Assembly: GCA_022826205.1 (NCBI GenBank)
Contig: JAJDVJ010000147.1
Coordinates: 1 to 34,912 of the forward strand
Direction of reading: 5' to 3'
Source: Silicimonas sp.
GTDB taxonomy: Bacteria > Pseudomonadota > Alphaproteobacteria > Rhodobacterales > Rhodobacteraceae
Length of the DNA: 34,912 nucleotides
The notes under the pieces: generated by a model
What the model saw: the letters and a program-made list of their open reading frames with translations, nothing else
Databases searched by the model: none
Told to the model about the DNA's origin: nothing
In this document: in pieces, positions 14,095 to 21,641 of the stretch
Layout: every line of letters begins with the position of its first letter
Numbering within the stretch: the stretch's first letter is position 1
Made by a program: the position numbers and the translations under genes

Positions 14095-16558
14095 ATCGGA
14101 CCTCACATCGAATATCGGCCTCTACCGGTCCGGAGTGACCAGCCCGGAGCGCCTGCGCCACACTACCGTCGCGCGTGAACACGTCCTCGACAACACTGTT
14201 GCGTCCCTGCAGGGGTCGGTGCGCCGAAAGTCGAAGAACCACCTGCTCTTCATCGGTCCGCGCGGCATCGGCAAGACCCACCTGCTCTCGTGCATCGAAG
14301 ACACCGTCCGGTCGGACACGGCGCTCGGCGAACGGATCGTGGTCGCCCGGTTCCCGGAGGAATCGAACCGGATCCTTTCTTTCGCCGACTTTCTGATCGG
14401 ACTCTGCGGGATTCTGACCGAGGTCCTTGAGCATGAGCTATGCTGGGCGGAACTCTTCGCTGAAGTGCAGACCGAGGAGGACAACGCCAGGGTCGTCGAC
14501 ACGCTGGTGCCCGCCATCCGGCAAGAGAACCGCCGACACGACCGCACCCTTGTCATCATGATCGAGAACCTGGGCGAGATCCTGTCGAGGCAGATCCGCG
14601 AAGGAAGCGACGTTGCCGCCTTGCGCAAGTTTCTCATGGGCGACAACGGCTGCCTGCTGGTGGCCACCGCGCCGATGCACTTCGACGGAATTACTGACAT
14701 CGGACAACCGTTCTACGACTTCTTCGACATCCAGATGCTGGAGAGCCTTAGCTTCGAGGAAACGGTGGAAGTCATCCGCCGCAATCTCGAGTGGGAGGAA
14801 CGCAAGGACATGCTTGCGTCCATGGAAGACATGAGACCGCGACTGGAGGCGCTCTATCGCATGACGGGCGGGAACCCACGGCTGACGATGATGCTCTACG
14901 AGCTGATTGCCCACGAGTCGATTGCACGGGTGCAGGAGCAGTTCCACGTGCTGCTCGACCGTGTTTCGCCATTCTATCAGGGCCGGCTGAACGACCTGCC
15001 GCCCGGCCAGCGCGCATTGCTGGAGTGTCTTGCGAGCATGCGCGACGAGGAGAAGACGCCCGCCGCAATTGCCGCGCGCATGCGCATGAGCCAGCAGGAG
15101 ACCTCGTCGCTTCTGAAGCGCCTGTCAGATGCCCACTACCTGCGTTCCGAACGGCATCCGCGGGACCGGCGATCGCGCCTCTACACGATTCGCGAGGGAT
15201 TCTTCGACATCTGGCTCGCGATGAACCTCTCCCGCGGTGCCCGCAGGCGACTGCCGTTCCTCCTGGAATTCTTCAGGCTCTTCTACCCGAGCATCGCGGA
15301 TCGCGAGAAGAAGCGCCTCGAGTTGCGCGAAAAGCTCATCGAAGGCGATGAGGCTGACGCGAAACAGGCCCTCGACTACCTGAGCGAAGTCGGTGACGAG
15401 GGAGAACGGGCGTCAGCAAAATTCGACATGGCCAGGACGTTCGCCCACCTCGGAGCGGCCGAGCAGGTGGCGACATATGTGCTCGAAGCTGCACCGCTTG
15501 CCGGAGACGGCGTGAGCCGGTCAATCGCGCGCGTCATTTCGCGCGAGCCACCCGCGCCGGACTATCTCTCCGAGATCGAGGAAATGATCTCGGCCTGGGA
15601 GAAGCACCGGAGCGGCGATCTCGAAGCGTTCGCCCACCGCCTCTTGGAAATGGGAAACGGGCTTACCCTACAAGCGTTTTCCGAAACCCGACTCGCGTTT
15701 CTCCAGGATGCGGTCGAGAGCGTGAGCGATGCCAGGGAACGGATCTTGCAGCGCCTGCAGATTGCGACGGTTTTGTTGCAACTCGCACGCTGGAGGGAAT
15801 GCGAAGAACTGCAGCGCCAAGCGCTCGCCGAGGCGAAGGCACACGCCGATGCAAAGCTTGTCGCAAGAGCGTCCAACGATTTGGGAAATCTGCTATGGAA
15901 TACCGGCAGGTACGATGAGGCCGAGCCCTTGATGCGGGAGGCGCTTGAAGGCACCGAGGCCGCCTTCGGCAAGGACCACCCCACCATGGCAGCTTGCTGG
16001 AACAACCTAGCGGTGCTGCTGCAGGACACGAACCGCATCGAGGAAGCCGAGCCGATGTTCCGGAAAGCGCTGGAAATCGACGAGGCCGCCTTCGGCAAGG
16101 ACCACCCCACATCGGCGATTCGCTGGAACAACCTGGCGATGCTGCTGAAGGACACGAACCGGATCGAGGAAGCCGAGCCGATGTTCCGGAAGGCGCTGGA
16201 AATCGAGGCCGCCTTCGGCAGGCACCACCCCAATGTGGCAGTTTGCTTGAACAACCTGGCGATGCTGCTGAAGGACACGAACCGGATCGAGGAAGCCGAG
16301 CCGATGGTCCGGGAGGCGCTGGAAATCGATGAGGCCGCCTTCGGCAAGCGCCACCCCAATGTGGCGAATCGCTTGAACAACTTGGCGGCGCTGCTGCAGG
16401 ACACGAACCGCAACGAAGAAGCCGAGCCGCTGCGGCGGCGAGCCTTGGACATTCTGGAGTCCTCGTCGGCAAACTCCAAGCATGAGCACCCCTGGCTCGA
16501 ACTGGCGCAAGCGAACTTCGAATCCCTACTGCAAGCCAAGGCTGATAAGCCCGACTGA
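14087..16558 (+). CDS. Large P-loop NTPase with winged helix and TPR repeats (STAND-like)
   Basis: 823 residues. Walker A is GPRGIGKTH (57-65); the Walker B equivalent is LVIMIEN with Glu160 where Asp is usual; TGGNPRLTMMLYEL (260-273) is the GxP-type motif of STAND/MNS ATPases. A winged helix follows (about 305-370: RALLECLASM, MRMSQQETSSLLKRL, SRLYTIREGFFDIWLA). Residues 400-600 are helical, and 608-790 hold four 41-42-residue kinesin-light-chain-type TPRs plus a partial fifth, each with EEAEP...ALEI.EAAFG..HP......NNLA.LL.DTN. This layout fits a sensor that binds a protein through TPRs and switches on nucleotide. No nuclease, TIR or protease effector is visible. It overlaps the ATPase gene by 8 bp. 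Confidence 0.82.
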   Translation: MPESDLTSNIGLYRSGVTSPERLRHTTVAREHVLDNTVASLQGSVRRKSKNHLLFIGPRGIGKTHLLSCIEDTVRSDTALGERIVVARFPEESNRILSFADFLIGLCGILTEVLEHELCWAELFAEVQTEEDNARVVDTLVPAIRQENRRHDRTLVIMIENLGEILSRQIREGSDVAALRKFLMGDNGCLLVATAPMHFDGITDIGQPFYDFFDIQMLESLSFEETVEVIRRNLEWEERKDMLASMEDMRPRLEALYRMTGGNPRLTMMLYELIAHESIARVQEQFHVLLDRVSPFYQGRLNDLPPGQRALLECLASMRDEEKTPAAIAARMRMSQQETSSLLKRLSDAHYLRSERHPRDRRSRLYTIREGFFDIWLAMNLSRGARRRLPFLLEFFRLFYPSIADREKKRLELREKLIEGDEADAKQALDYLSEVGDEGERASAKFDMARTFAHLGAAEQVATYVLEAAPLAGDGVSRSIARVISREPPAPDYLSEIEEMISAWEKHRSGDLEAFAHRLLEMGNGLTLQAFSETRLAFLQDAVESVSDARERILQRLQIATVLLQLARWRECEELQRQALAEAKAHADAKLVARASNDLGNLLWNTGRYDEAEPLMREALEGTEAAFGKDHPTMAACWNNLAVLLQDTNRIEEAEPMFRKALEIDEAAFGKDHPTSAIRWNNLAMLLKDTNRIEEAEPMFRKALEIEAAFGRHHPNVAVCLNNLAMLLKDTNRIEEAEPMVREALEIDEAAFGKRHPNVANRLNNLAALLQDTNRNEEAEPLRRRALDILESSSANSKHEHPWLELAQANFESLLQAKADKPD
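15908..16450 (+). repeat. Tandem 126-bp coding repeats (TPR units)
   Basis: Units begin at 15908, 16034, 16160, 16283 and 16409, each 126 bp except the third (123 bp), which lacks one Asp codon. They are near-identical in DNA, including ACACGAACCG and GAGGAAGCCGAGCC blocks, so they arose by recent duplication and could expand or contract. Confidence 0.85.
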
Positions 16559-16893
16559 GATTGGCCGTGCCAACAGCGAACACACCGGTTGAACAGGATC
16601 AACATCCGTGCACGAGCCTCCTCACAGACGTCAATGGTGCTGCCGAACACTGCAATTCACCTGCCTAAAGGGAGAGCACCGCTTGAACGAAGCTGCTTCG
16701 CAGTAGTTGCGAGTGGACAGGCGGGGGCTCGGATTTTGCGTCCTGGTGCCGTGAGTGTTGCGTCGTAGCTCGCTGAGGCCCGAACTCGCGATCACGCCGG
16801 CCTTTCCTCTCCCTGACAGTGCTGTTCCCTTCCTTGTCGGCGGTCCGTGTCCGGATGGTCCTGGCGCGCGCTGCCGAAACGAAGGGAAACACC

Positions 16894-17067
16894 ATGACAA
16901 TGAAAGGCGACATCACGATCTCCGCCGCGCTGAAGCGGGCCGAGGAACAGATGACGATGGCCAACCTGGCGGAGAACACGCGCAGGTTATACCGGAAGGA
17001 GATCCGCCGGTTCTTCGACAGCGTCGGCAAGCAGCCCTCCGAGGTTGCGGCCGCCGACCTAGCCTAA
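16894..17067 (+). pseudogene. Tyrosine recombinase (integrase), N-terminal remnant
   Basis: 57 residues: ISAALKRAEEQMTMANLAEN, then TRRLYRKEIRRFFDSVGK, the SAM-like core-binding domain of phage-type integrases, preceded by a GAAGGGA ribosome site. It is cut at 17062 by terminal repeat B, whose GCCTAA supplies the stop. The catalytic R-H-R-Y domain is gone. The 335 bp upstream (16559-16893) contain nothing that I recognise. Confidence 0.72.
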
Positions 17068-17108
17068 ACGGCCCGAAGCTGCATATATGGACACATTGAA
17101 GAACAGAA
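17062..17108. repeat. Terminal-repeat copy B
   Basis: GCCTAAAC, CCGAAGCTGCATATATGGAC, then a diverged AAGAACAGAACGTGC tail. Same orientation as copy A (1914) and inverted relative to copy C (21066-21111), with which it may bound a 4.05-kb unit. Confidence 0.6.
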
Positions 17109-17281
17109 CGTGCACAAATGAGGCGTTGACGCTGGTCTGCAGCTGATCTGTGATTCGGCATTCTTGCCTGGGGGAGGTGCGCATGCCCGATCGGTCCTTT
17201 CTGGAATGCTGGAGCCTGGATTTCGACGACGCGGGGTTCGTTGGTTGAGGGCTTCAATCTTGACAGCCGGATCTGGGTTGC

Positions 17282-17540
17282 CTTCTGGAGAAGATCGGGA
17301 AGGCTTGCGCCTGCGCCGACGGGCCGTCGCGGGTGCTTCTGACCTACGAGGCTGGGTACGAAGGCTTCTGGCTGGCCCGGTGGCTCGGCGAGCACGCGCC
17401 GGAGATCGACGTCGTGATCTGCGATCCGGCGAGCCTCGAGGTCGTGCGCGGGAAGAGGCGGGCGAAGACGGACCGGATCGACGCGCGCAAGATGGTCCGT
17501 GCGCTGCGGGCCTGGGACGGCGGCGACCGGGACGCGATGT
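17282..17540 (+). pseudogene. IS110-family transposase, N-terminal domain fragment
   Basis: Frame reads LLEKIGKACACADGPSRVLL, TYEAGYEGFWLARWL, VVICDPASLEVVRGKRRAKT and DRIDARKMVRALRAW. The sequence of YEAGYdGFWLAR, DPASLeV and RRAKTDrIDa motifs is typical of the DEDD RuvC-like domain of IS110-family transposases. The start and the C-terminal serine domain are missing; homology stops near 17540. Confidence 0.75.
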
Positions 17541-17609
17541 CGCCGGGCTGGGGCCGTATTCTTCGCAAGAGACTTCCTGCACATCTTTCCAACAAAGGGA
17601 GCTAAGCCA

Positions 17610-18167
17610 ATGGCACTTGATCCTGGCGCAATGCACGCACGCATCATTGAGAACCTGTCCGAAAAAACTGGGCATTCTCTATCTTATTGGCTGGCCGTTC
17701 TGGATGAGCTCGGAGGTGAAAAAGCCTCTCAAATTGCTCATCTCAAGTCAGATCATGGCCTCGGTCATTATACAGCAGTTGCGATCATCCGCGAAAAGAC
17801 CGGAGATGTCCCCTGGAAAACGCCGGATGACCTCGTTGCCTCATTGCGGGGCCAGCTAGCTGACGAAGATGCAGTTCTTTATGATGATCTATGCGCTCAC
17901 CTGTCGGCCATGGACGGTGTAACCATGGTGCCTTGCAAAACCTACACTGGGTTCAAGGCCAAGCGGCAGTTTGCAGTGCTGAAGCCTTCAAAGGTAGACG
18001 GGCTTCACATCGGTCTTGCTCTTCCAGTTGATGCCGATCCGTGCCTTCAGGCGGCAATGAGCCTTGGCAGCGAAAGAATTGTGTCCAAAGCCAAGGCTTC
18101 GGACGGCGAAGCGAAGCTGAAGTCACTGCTCGAGGACGCAGCGCAAGTGGATCGAAATACCAAGTGA
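17610..18167 (+). CDS. DUF4287/DUF5655 domain protein
   Basis: 185 residues. The N-terminal 70 match DUF4287 (IIENLSEKTGHSLSYWLAVL, HLKSDHGLGHYTAVAIIRE). The C-terminal half matches DUF5655 (VPCKTYTGFKAKRQFAVLKP, VDGLHIGLALP, and a final KLKSLLEDAAQ). It is a small soluble protein of unknown role. An AAAGGGAGC ribosome site precedes the ATG at 17610. It abuts an IS110 remnant upstream and an ISKra4 remnant downstream, so it is a survivor within mobile debris. The frame is complete. Confidence 0.8.
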   Translation: MALDPGAMHARIIENLSEKTGHSLSYWLAVLDELGGEKASQIAHLKSDHGLGHYTAVAIIREKTGDVPWKTPDDLVASLRGQLADEDAVLYDDLCAHLSAMDGVTMVPCKTYTGFKAKRQFAVLKPSKVDGLHIGLALPVDADPCLQAAMSLGSERIVSKAKASDGEAKLKSLLEDAAQVDRNTK

Positions 18168-18260
18168 CGCTCCTTCAACTGAGAATCGAATGCGGACATT
18201 GATGACCTCACGACGAAAGCTCAATTTGTCCGCTCCTTACCAGAGAGCATCTCCAATCTC

Positions 18261-18412
18261 GGGAACCACCAAAATCTCCGGGGTCAATTTGAGTTTGCCG
18301 CGTCGAAGAGCCCCGGATACCAGGATTGAAACTTGATCCTGAGCGTGCCGTCGAGCACGCGGGTTTTGGTCTGAAGCATGAGGTGTGCTCCGGCTCTGGA
18401 CCATCGCATCTG
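18261..18412 (-). pseudogene. ISKra4-type transposase C-terminal remnant with its terminal repeat
   Basis: The minus strand encodes QMRWSRAGAHLMLQTKTRVL, DGTLRIKFQSWYPGL, ending at TGA 18284-18286. It aligns with the C-terminus of the transposase at 3529. Immediately beyond the stop is a terminal repeat (GGGAACCACCAAAATCTCCG, 18261-18280) of the second miniature family, which ties that family to an ISKra4-type element. Confidence 0.8.
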
Positions 18413-18502
18413 TTCCCCAATGTGGGTCTCTTGCTCGTTGCAGTCCAGGCCAGATTTCGAGATTGAACCATCCATGGACTCTTCATTGGCAGCCTTCGAT
18501 AC

Positions 18503-19444
18503 ATGACCGCGACAGAACCTCCCGTATTTGGATCCGCCAAGGAATACCGGTCGCGAATTGCTGATGTCGGTTTCTGGCGGCCTTACATTTCCCGGATCCT
18601 GAAACGACACGACCTGTCGGGGATGGAACGGGGAGTGATGGCTGGACATAATGCGACATACCCCACGTTTCTTTGCGGTGATGTTGTCGTGAAGCTGTTT
18701 GGCCACTTTCCGCCGTGGCGCAAGAGCCACGCGGCCGAGTGCTCGGCACTCCACCTTGTCGCGAACGATCCAAAGATTGCTGCGCCCCAGTTGCTGGCAT
18801 CCGGAAGCATCTTCCGCGATTCCGACATGCCTTGGCCGTACCTGGTCACCGGAAGGATCCCTGGGGTTCAATGCTGGCGTGCAGAACTTTCAACCGCGCA
18901 GTTGATTGCACTCGCTGCTGATCTGGGTCGTCAGATCCGTCGCGTACATGCGCTGCAACCGATCCGGGTGATGCCACAGGCAGAATTGCCGGTCGCCGAC
19001 ATTGTTGCGGCAGCCTGCCGGAGTTCGTTTCCGCGTCACCTGATACCCGGGATCCGCAGATATCTCGCCCGTCTTCGCCCTTTCGACCATGTCCTCGTTC
19101 ACAGCGACCTCGTGGACAGCCACATATATGTCGAAGGTGGTTGCCTTTCCGGGATCATTGATTGGGGGGATGCGGCCGTGATCGACCGTCACTATGAACT
19201 TGCCAAGCTGTTTTTCGATACCTTTCGATGCGACAAGGAATTGTTAGGCGTATTCCTTGCTGCCAGCGAGTGGCCAGTCGGCGGGGACTTCGTCCACAGG
19301 ACCCTTGCCCTTGCTCTGCACCGCCAAGCCGTAGGGTTCGCCCAGCATCACACTTTCGACGTTTTTCACCGACTCCCCTCCCAAGTGCGACGACAAAAGA
19401 TCGGCACGCTGGATGATCTCGCTGCTGAACTGTTCGAGGCCTGA
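18503..19444 (+). CDS. Aminoglycoside phosphotransferase (APH)-family kinase
   Basis: 313 residues of the APH/choline-kinase fold. VVVKLFG gives the ATP-binding Lys64, with Glu79 a possible partner. VLVHSDLVDSHIYVEG holds catalytic Asp202 in a variant of the usual HGDxxxxN loop: His replaces Asn, as in the HxDLTxDH subgroup that includes hygromycin kinase-like proteins. LSGIIDWGDA carries metal-binding Asp220. The core is complete, so a small-molecule kinase is expected; the substrate is unknown and resistance is not implied. The gene lies between ISKra4-type ends (18261 and 19620) and may be cargo. Confidence 0.82.
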   Translation: MTATEPPVFGSAKEYRSRIADVGFWRPYISRILKRHDLSGMERGVMAGHNATYPTFLCGDVVVKLFGHFPPWRKSHAAECSALHLVANDPKIAAPQLLASGSIFRDSDMPWPYLVTGRIPGVQCWRAELSTAQLIALAADLGRQIRRVHALQPIRVMPQAELPVADIVAAACRSSFPRHLIPGIRRYLARLRPFDHVLVHSDLVDSHIYVEGGCLSGIIDWGDAAVIDRHYELAKLFFDTFRCDKELLGVFLAASEWPVGGDFVHRTLALALHRQAVGFAQHHTFDVFHRLPSQVRRQKIGTLDDLAAELFEA

Positions 19445-19482
19445 CCGCAATCGTGCACACCGAGTTCATCAGCGACCAGGGG

Positions 19483-19620
19483 GGGAACCACCAAATTCTG
19501 CAGGGTCAATTGTAATGGGGGCCCTGAAAACTGCGTCAGCTGAAGCCTTTCAAACGTGATCTACATACACAGGAAGCACAGCCAGTAAGCCACGTGACCC
19601 CGGAGATTTTGGTGCTTCCC
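19483..19620. mobile_element. 138-bp miniature element of the second family
   Basis: Left end GGGAACCACCAAATTCTGCA then GGGTCAATT; right end CCACGTGACCCCGGAGATTT then TGGTGCTTCCC, the inverted complement with several mismatches. The right half is shared with the fragment at 5975-6046. Found directly after the APH-like gene. Confidence 0.62.
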
Positions 19621-19646
19621 TGGATGTCGGAGACCCGCGCTCTGGC

Positions 19647-19876
19647 TCAGCCGTCGGAATCCAGTCCCAGGCCCCGCTCGCGGGTGTTCGCGTATCGTGA
19701 CCTCATGGCAATCAGGGCGGCGCTGTCCGGCGTCACGTAGAGATCCGAATTGCTTGCCAGCTTTCTGAAAACGTCGCTGATTTCCATCGGATGGTCAGGT
19801 CGCCTTTGGCCTCCTTGATGCCGGAGGTAATACGATGGTGGCCGGAGAAAAAGAGCTTTGCAGGATTGCGGCTCAT
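19647..19876 (-). pseudogene. Broken ORF following the surface-lipoprotein gene
   Basis: An ATG at 19874-19876, with a strong AAGGGAGGGG ribosome site and 23 bp after the lipoprotein stop, opens MSRNPAKLFFSGHHRITSG and runs only 47 codons. A second frame over the same DNA ends DVFRKLASNSDLYVTPDSAA and continues to 19647, which suggests a frameshift. Family not recognised. By position it would have been the operon partner of the lipoprotein. Confidence 0.3.
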
Positions 19877-19899
19877 ATAAGCCCCTCCCTTGCGGGTCT

Positions 19900-20844
19900 T
19901 CAGTTTTCTGTAGCCACCGCGTCGTCCGGGTTTCCGTTGTCGACTGGCGCACAAGCGCACGCCTGAAACGCGCCGAGGAGCGCGACGCTTTCGTCATCCG
20001 CGGCGAAGCCGAAGGTTCCGCCGACATTCCAACCCTTGTCGTCCGCCCAGCGTGCGCCCCAATGTCCGCTGCCGGGAACGTCGGCTCCCGTCGAACCGGA
20101 AAACGCGTCGCCGGTCTGGAGGAACGTCGTCTCTTCCAACGTCACCGAAAGGTCGCCAAGAGCCACACCGGACAAGGATCGGAACGCGTCCACGGTTCCG
20201 CCGAGGCTGTCGGTGTCAAAGTCGGCCACCAGTTCCACGTCGGCCAGGAACTTGGTGACCGATCCGTCGGCGGCATGCAGACCGGCGGCGTCGCCCGTGT
20301 AGGTGGCCGTGCCCATCGGGGATGTCGAATCGAAGTCGACGGTCTCCAGGTCCGGACTCCGGTCCCAAAACGCCCCGACTTGGGTCTGCGTGGCCCACAG
20401 GCCAAGGACTTCATGGGGATAGCTTGTCAGATCCGGTTCAATTCCCGGAATCAGGTCGGTGAACAGAGCCAAGTTCACATCCTGTCGAGGCGAGCCCGGC
20501 ACAGGCACCCTGATGGTGCCCATATTGGCCACGTTGTGGATCACGATTCCATCATCGTCACGGCTGACGCGCGCGGTCATCTCGTCCGGCGTCTGAGCGC
20601 CCTGTGCCGGCGTCGACTGCGTGGTGCCAAGCGGGATTGCCCGTGCGGCCGCGATCAGGGCGGGAATCACGTCGGCGCCAAAATCGTCCTCGGCGCCGAG
20701 GAGCGGTGACAGATTCGAGGACTCCAGTCGTTGGCCTGCGCCCCCTGGTCGCTGATCTGGCTCCGGCGCCGGATCCCCGGATCCGCACGCGCAAAGTAGC
20801 AACGAAACAGAGGCCAGTGCCGCGAACATCATTCCGGTCATCAT
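19900..20844 (-). CDS. Surface lipoprotein with TbpB-like beta-barrel domain
   Basis: 314 residues from ATG 20842-20844, with AAGGAAG as ribosome site. The N-terminus FAALASVSLLLCACGSG ends in a lipobox (LCAC), so the protein is lipid-anchored. The C-terminal half (MGTATYTGDAAGLHAADGS, FLADVELVADFDTDSLGGTV, GHWGARWADD, NVGGTFGFAAD, ALLGAFQA) matches the TbpB beta-barrel pattern shared by transferrin-binding-like and Slam-exported lipoproteins. The ligand is unknown. Two cysteines (ACAC) lie near the C-terminus. The gene downstream is broken. Confidence 0.72.
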   Translation of the reverse strand: MMTGMMFAALASVSLLLCACGSGDPAPEPDQRPGGAGQRLESSNLSPLLGAEDDFGADVIPALIAAARAIPLGTTQSTPAQGAQTPDEMTARVSRDDDGIVIHNVANMGTIRVPVPGSPRQDVNLALFTDLIPGIEPDLTSYPHEVLGLWATQTQVGAFWDRSPDLETVDFDSTSPMGTATYTGDAAGLHAADGSVTKFLADVELVADFDTDSLGGTVDAFRSLSGVALGDLSVTLEETTFLQTGDAFSGSTGADVPGSGHWGARWADDKGWNVGGTFGFAADDESVALLGAFQACACAPVDNGNPDDAVATEN

Positions 20845-20922
20845 TGCCCCACTTCCTTCAGTGCGAACCCGGTCGTCACGGTAAGACAAACATCTTGTTT
20901 TTCCAAACAGACCCTTAAGGTT

Positions 20923-21036
20923 AGCATTGCACGCGAGATGGGGATCTCGCGCGGAACCGTCTGCAAGGCCAGGGCTGGAGAGCCCGGCAAGGCCGTTCAC
21001 GGTCCCTTGGAATCCCGGGCAGACCCCGTCCCATAG
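20923..21036 (+). pseudogene. Serine recombinase 3' end, second copy
   Basis: Encodes SIAREMGISRGTVCKARAGE, PGKAVHGPLESRADPVP and a stop, aligning closely with the end of the remnant at 1989-2327. Only the HTH and tail remain. It runs directly into terminal repeat C. Confidence 0.72.
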
Positions 21037-21065
21037 GCGTCACGAACACCGCGATTTGTTCGCCG

Positions 21066-21111
21066 TGTGTTCTATAAGATGTCCATATACGCAGCTTCGG
21101 TCCGTTTAGGC
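21066..21111. repeat. Terminal-repeat copy C (inverted)
   Basis: TTCTATAAGATGTCCATATA, GCAGCTTCGG, ending CGTTTAGGC. It is the inverted counterpart of copies A and B. No clear target duplication is seen with copy B. Confidence 0.6.
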
Positions 21112-21444
21112 CAATAGACATGAACAGTGCAAGGCAATGCATGGAAAGGATACCTCTGTCAAATTTGATGCACCAGACTCCACCCCGAATCGCAGCAAAT
21201 CGCAGCAGGCACGATCAAACAAAAACGCAGGCGCGTATCTTTTTTCCGTGCGCTGACAGCAAAACTTCTTCTTTTTTCATGGCTCTGTGGCGTCTCTCAC
21301 GTTCTGTTCGTGGGCGAATTCCCGTGCAAAAGGCCCTCAGTTCGACGCTATGGCCCGTTTCGGGGACCGATCAGCGCAGAGGCGAGCCGGAATCCGGGGG
21401 TCTGACGGAAAAACTGGAAACAACTGACTGGGCACCGCCCGAAT

Positions 21445-21523
21445 CAATGGTGCTCCGGCAAGGCTTGAGGCGACTCCTGCCTGGCGGTGTCGTCGATTGA
21501 CCCCCAGGATTTTGGTGCTTCCC
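21445..21523. repeat. Partial miniature element of the second family (right half)
   Basis: Has the interior GGCTTGAGGC and the end ATTGACCCCCAGGATTTTGG then TGCTTCCC. The left end is missing. The surrounding 21112-21641 shows no supportable gene. Confidence 0.55.
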
Positions 21524-21641
21524 ACGGTGTCTTCTGCACGAGCGACAATCCCGCCCAATATGCAGCCCTCTTCCGCCGAGATGAACGGATTGTGAAAGTG
21601 CTGCCCGCCGGTCCTGGAGCCGACCACCCCGATCCTGAACA

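Noticed and set aside
15908-16450. Regular tandem repeats considered as a CRISPR array
   Set aside because: Units are 126-bp in-frame TPR coding repeats with no spacers.
15562-16650. 362-codon antisense frame with repeated serine-rich units
   Set aside because: Its periodicity merely mirrors the TPR repeats on the plus strand.
21120-21500. 126-codon plus-strand frame
   Set aside because: Unconvincing composition, no ribosome site, and it ends inside a miniature-element fragment.
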